Of a stretch of 64,000 nucleotides of DNA, positions 60,417-64,000 are shown piece after piece. Source of the stretch: Doryteuthis pealeii (lineage: Eukaryota; Mollusca; Cephalopoda; Myopsida; Loliginidae); contig CM042156.1 in NCBI GenBank assembly GCA_023376005.1, positions 46,751,016-46,815,015 on the forward strand, in the 5' to 3' direction. Position numbers and translations under genes: made by a program. How positions within the stretch are numbered: position 1 is the first letter of the stretch; each line of letters starts with the position of its first letter. The notes beneath the pieces were generated by a model, which searched no databases, had not been told where the DNA came from, and saw only the letters and a program-made list of their open reading frames with translations.

Positions 60417-60600
60417 TTAATATTGGGCCATCATGATATCACTTTTAAGAGTATTCAGTTTTATTTTATTCACTGGTTTTGTAAACAGATCCTCAGTATT
60501 ATTTTCATGTTTGGTGGCGCGACAATCAACGAGCAAATGGTCCTTATATGATAGCGAGTCATACCCGGCAAAAATAAGTTTGTTTTTTTGGATAATACTT
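60417..60600 (-). pseudogene. Copia-like pol, last part of RNase H
   Basis: On the - strand a frame reads RATKHENNTEDLFTKPVNKI and ends MMAQY-stop at 60417. ENxxDLFTKP is the C-terminal signature of Ty1/copia polyproteins. Integrase and reverse transcriptase are absent: gag remnant lies immediately upstream. Confidence 0.75.
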
Positions 60601-60679
60601 AATATTCTGACAAAAATCCCTTTTTTTTAATTTTTACAGTTATAGGACATATGACCCTTTTTATATTACATAACCATTT

Positions 60680-61410
60680 TTATATTACATAACATGTAAT
60701 ATTTGTTTTCATCGGCGACTTCTTGTTACCATTGCAAGGTCTGCCATAATAATTATGGTAATTGTCATAATTTGTTGATTTACAATCATAGCGGGGATTC
60801 AAGGTTTTACCCTTTTTAAATTGGGTTTTCATTTGTAAGATCCTATGGTCAGATTCCGTACAGTACATACTGTCTGTCTCTTCATAGCTGTGTAGACTAA
60901 CTTTAAATTCTGTGAATGTCATAGGTTTATCTTTTTGAGTTATCACCATGGTAAAAGGTTTCAAATTTGAGGGCAAACCTTTCAAGACCATGGTGATTAA
61001 TAAACCATCACTAACAATTTCACCAGCATCTCTCAGTGAATTTGCAATATTTTCAGTTCCTATTATGTAATTCGTTATGGATTCATAATCAGTTCTATTC
61101 AGCCCTACTATTCTAGACTTGCCATTCGACAAATAATGGGACCTTAGAATCTTTAATGCTTTGCGGCCATCATCTTTAGCTTCTCACATTACCAATAAAA
61201 GACTTTGATCGTCTAAACATTGGATCAATTCGGCATATATTGTTGCATTCTTGTCAACAAAATATGGGTCCTCAGTTTGGTCCGATGGTGTGTATATTAT
61301 GTTGTGTAATTGAAGGTTCCTTAAATATCCGTAGAAGTTTGTTTCCCAAATTTCCTAGCTTGATTCTTTGCCATTGAAGAAAATCCTCGCATTCCTAGAC
61401 ACATAACATG
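60680..61410 (-). pseudogene. Copia-like gag remnant (UBN2-type)
   Basis: Retrotransposon capsid-like protein. A 150-codon frame (61132-60680) continues upstream of a TGA stop at 61186-61184 into matching gag sequence (TPSDQTEDPYFVDKNAT, ECLDDQSLL-type), so the stop is inside the gene. Blocks DGRKALKIL, NIANSLRDAGEIVSDGLL and MVLKGLP are typical. It ends before the zinc knuckle. Confidence 0.8.
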
Positions 61411-61424
61411 TTAAGTTTTTATGG

Positions 61425-61650
61425 GCCATCATCTGGGCCTTCAAACAAGAGCGCTTGTCCAGCAGAAATTCTTTAGTAATCCTCTCGGATAAAGAATCCT
61501 AAGTTCCTACGTCTAAGGTCGCAAGTATACAATGAAAGAATCAGTGCTTAAGTAGTGTATCAGCCACACAGTATGGTTTGATTGGCTAAGGAATAGACCA
61601 CATGACCTCGTCTAGTCTATAAATCCAGGTGGGGAATTAGAGCACACCTT
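61425..61650 (+). repeat. 300-bp LTR-like unit, copy 3 (shorter)
   Basis: gccatcatctgggccttcaa, tatggtttgattggctaagg, tctagtctataaatccaggt. Directly beside the start of the copia gag, but its TATA-like order points the other way. Confidence 0.55.
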
Positions 61651-61651
61651 A

Positions 61652-61950
61652 TATACAAAATGAATCGTGGTGTAATGGTTAAAGTCATAGGAAATGGACT
61701 TGTCACCCCGAGTTCAAATCCTGGACGTGGTAATTGCATTTCACTTAGCGCTAATACCCTTGGAAAAGGTATGAATCCTACTCTCCCTCCAGCTGTGGGT
61801 AAATAGCAGGGCAGACTGGGTTCTTTAACCATGGCTAGGTAACCAGTCTAGGAGAAGGAAAACTCTGAATTCAAACCTGTTGAACTCCGCTTAAGAAATT
61901 GACCTTGTATTGTATCCTGCTCGTGCGGAGGAGTTGGTAAATATATATAT
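61652..61950 (+). repeat. SINE family A, first of a tandem pair
   Basis: tggtgtaatggttaaagtca, gagttcaaatcctggacg, cccttggaaaaggtatgaat, attgaccttgtattgtatcc, ggtaaatatatata. Preceded by acaaaatgaatc. Confidence 0.93.
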
Positions 61951-61956
61951 ATATAT

Positions 61957-62243
61957 ACAAAATGAATCGTGGTGTAATGGTTAAAGTCATAGGAAATGGA
62001 CTCGTCACCCCGAGTTCAAATCCTGGATGTGGTAATTGCATTTCACTTAGCGCTAATACCCTTGGGAAAGGTATGAATCCTACTCTCCCTCCAGCTATGG
62101 GTAAATAGCAGGGCAGACTGGGCTCTTTAACCTTGGTTAGGCAACCAGTCTAGGAGAAGAAAAACTCTGAATTCAAGCCTGTTGAACTCCGCTTAAAAAA
62201 TTGACCTTGTGTCACATCCTGCTCGTGTGGAGGAGTTGGTGTG

Positions 62244-62284
<41 letters not shown>
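61957..62284 (+). repeat. SINE family A, second of the pair
   Basis: Near-identical to the first copy. Preceded and followed by acaaaatgaatc, so the same short sequence borders both SINEs (61655, 61957, 62283). Ends in (TA)n. Confidence 0.93.
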
Positions 62285-62286
<2 letters not shown>

Positions 62287-62289
62287 AAA

Positions 62290-63108
62290 TGAATCAAACA
62301 GTTTGTCCTTTTCTGAAGGTAAAGCACATATACATCATCAAATTAAAAAAGAAGAAAAAAAAAAAAAAAGATGTGGGAGTTTAGAATTTAGAAATTTCTG
62401 AAACACAAGAAGGTTATATATAAAAGTTGGGGGTGTATAATGGCTGAAATTTCATCTGTTCAAGGAGATTCATCTTTTTCATATCAAATGAACAAGGATG
62501 AAATAAAGATTTGGTGGTAGTGGTGGGATCAGGGGGGTTGAATTTTACAAACATCTAAATAGATTTGGGGATTCACCAAGATCTTTATAAAACACCTACA
62601 CACACACAAAAAAAAAGGATCTTGTATCAGATTTTGTATCTCTCAACCTGAAGGGGGGAAAAAAACAGTTATGCCTACTATAACCTTTACACCCCAATAA
62701 TTATGTGGCAGGTGATGATCCTAGCTGTTTTTGATCTCTGATAAAAATTATTATATGCCCTCTATTGATCCACAACCCTGTTGGTGAGGCTTAGAATATG
62801 CTGACTGTATTGCCTACAATAAGGAAAGAACCCCTAAAAAATTTAAAAATAAATATTAGGCAAAAATTGCATAGCTCCCTTTAAAACGGATAGAGCACTC
62901 TGTAGTGGCCTAGTATGTTTATAACAGTAAAATTCTATTTCTAAAAAGAGGGTGTGTAGATGGCGTGGTGGTAAGATGTCTGACTGATGACAATTTGGTC
63001 GGGTTTCGAACCCAATCTGAATCAGCCTGCCTTGTCTAGTCACACTGATAATCCATGAAACAAAACCGAATTGTATGTGAATGACTATATATGGGTGTCC
63101 TAAAATGT
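62290..63108. other. Intergenic, no gene seen
   Basis: AT-rich. A tRNA-like stretch at 62950-63050 (gatggcgtggtggtaagatg, cgggtttcgaacccaatct) has A- and B-box-like parts and may be another SINE head. Confidence 0.5.
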
Positions 63109-63109
63109 A

Positions 63110-63355
63110 TCTAGTAGCGAGGCTCCATCAAGGCATGGCGTACCCTTTCATTGCCATTACTCCCAGGTCCACTGACCCAGAGTGGTAGTACATGTAGAGA
63201 TCAAATAAATCTGTTTAAAAGTCATTTATAATTGAGTGAACTGTGTACAGAAAAAGAAAGAAAAAAAGCTCTATTAAGAACTAACGCAAAAAATATAAAT
63301 ATAAATATACAATGAATGCAATAACCCTAGATGGATTGACATGCCATTAACAAAA
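63110..63355 (+). repeat. Repeat family E, decayed
   Basis: tcattgccattactcccagg, gacccagagtggtagtacat, tail aataaccctagatggattga catgcc. Confidence 0.7.
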
Positions 63356-63429
63356 GAAAAAAAAATCCCTAAATCTGTTGATCCAGAAGAATGGATCATT
63401 TAACAGGATTCTAAAATCATAATGGTGTA

Positions 63430-63576
63430 TGTATTTACCCTACCCATTTGCAATGGGTAGGATATGACACAAAGTCGCCAGCATACTATGGGGCATCCAC
63501 CAAGGATCAAACTCTATTCAGTAGTAATTGATCAGCGAGATTAGCTTGCTAACCATTTCACCATGATGAGATGCCC

Positions 63577-63577
<1 letters not shown>
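63430..63577 (-). repeat. SINE family C
   Basis: tttgcaatgggtaggatatg acacaa, ggggcatccaccaaggatca, ttagcttgctaaccatttca, tgatgagatgccc. Confidence 0.88.
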
Positions 63578-63637
<60 letters not shown>

Positions 63638-63740
63638 GAAAATAGAGGGAAAATGTGGATAAAACAACACAACTAAATTCAAAAAAATTTTTGAATTTAG
63701 TTGTATTGTTTTATCCGCATTTTTCCTCTATTCTCTACCA
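63577..63740. repeat. (TA)n and a 107-bp palindrome
   Basis: After the TA run, gtagaaaatagagggaaaat (63634) is inverted as atttttcctctattctctac (to 63739); the centre is ttcaaaaaaatttttgaa. Confidence 0.9.
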
Positions 63741-63834
63741 CATTTTGTTGGATTTACCCAATCCTTTACTCTCATATATATATATATATATTGTAGATAA
63801 TGTGGGTGCTATGTTTCTGAGCAGATAGTGCTCA

Positions 63835-64000
63835 ATATCATTGATAGAGCATTTATATTTGAGTTAAGGTAGCATCGACATTGAGTCAACATCTGGTTAC
63901 TGACAGTTTCTCGACTATGTGATCTTCAGACCAAACCAAAACTTGAAGATTGCATAGGTGAAAAACTGTCAGTAACCAGGTGTTGACTACCTGTTCACAC
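63835..64000. repeat. Inverted repeat at window end
   Basis: caacatctggttactgacag and tttctcgactatgtgatctt pair with the right-hand stretch ending ctgtcagtaaccaggtgttg. Related single arms occur at 35300-35370 and 45705-45775. Confidence 0.75.

Overview
This is AT-rich animal nuclear DNA with spliced genes, kilobase introns, GT-AG splice sites and a very high load of microsatellites, tRNA-derived SINEs, MITEs and decayed LINE, mariner and copia pieces. The proteins and the many diverged SINE families suit a lophotrochozoan invertebrate; a mollusc, possibly a cephalopod, is my best guess. That guess is inference, since nothing in the window is diagnostic. There are no bacterial operons, CRISPR arrays or phage genes.

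Only two protein-coding genes are well supported. The first is the 3' two thirds of cytoplasmic aspartyl-tRNA synthetase (DARS1) on the + strand, with nine recognisable exons between 180 and 13671. Its 5' exons lie before the window. The exons join in frame to 333 residues and hold class II motifs 1, 2 and 3. One expected segment of about 23 residues between the exons at 5042-5189 and 8338-8458 could not be found. The second gene is a GT31-type beta-1,3-galactosyltransferase on the - strand (28787-29932), with its coding sequence in one exon and a splice acceptor just upstream of the ATG. Its 5' non-coding exon must lie at higher coordinates. The CpG-containing islands at 36.69-37.04 kb and 47.64-48.13 kb are the visible candidates for promoters.

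The rest is repeat landscape. Introns of DARS1 hold a mariner relic, a 5S-rRNA-like relic, a LINE 3' fragment, several SINEs and a 1-kb higher-GC insert of unknown identity (11.76-12.73 kb). From 13.7 to 28.7 kb there are layered SINEs, a 45-bp tandem array (23.17-23.57 kb) and a nested SINE-in-SINE. From 30 to 64 kb there are MITEs with clear inverted ends, two strong hairpins (33.40-33.49 and 52.63-52.86 kb), minisatellites, a purine tract, an internally deleted copia-like element (60.42-61.41 kb) and a head-to-tail SINE pair with the target sequence repeated three times (61.65-62.30 kb).

For reference the SINE-like families are named here A to G and a longer repeat H. A has a tRNA head containing 'tggtgtaatggttag'; B has a tRNA head containing 'tagctcagttggtagagc'; C has a tRNA-like head ending in ggatgcccc; D is GC-rich; E ends in 'tgacccactgaggttgatat'; F has a tRNA head and the same tail as E; G has a tail with 'ggccgaaacgttgtac'. 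A, C and D share one 3' tail, and E and F share another, which suggests two LINE partners. I found no novel multi-gene biological system. The most unusual items are the missing DARS1 exon, the two hairpins, the TA-targeting MITE family, the array of splice-acceptor-like repeats and the unknown island inside DARS1.
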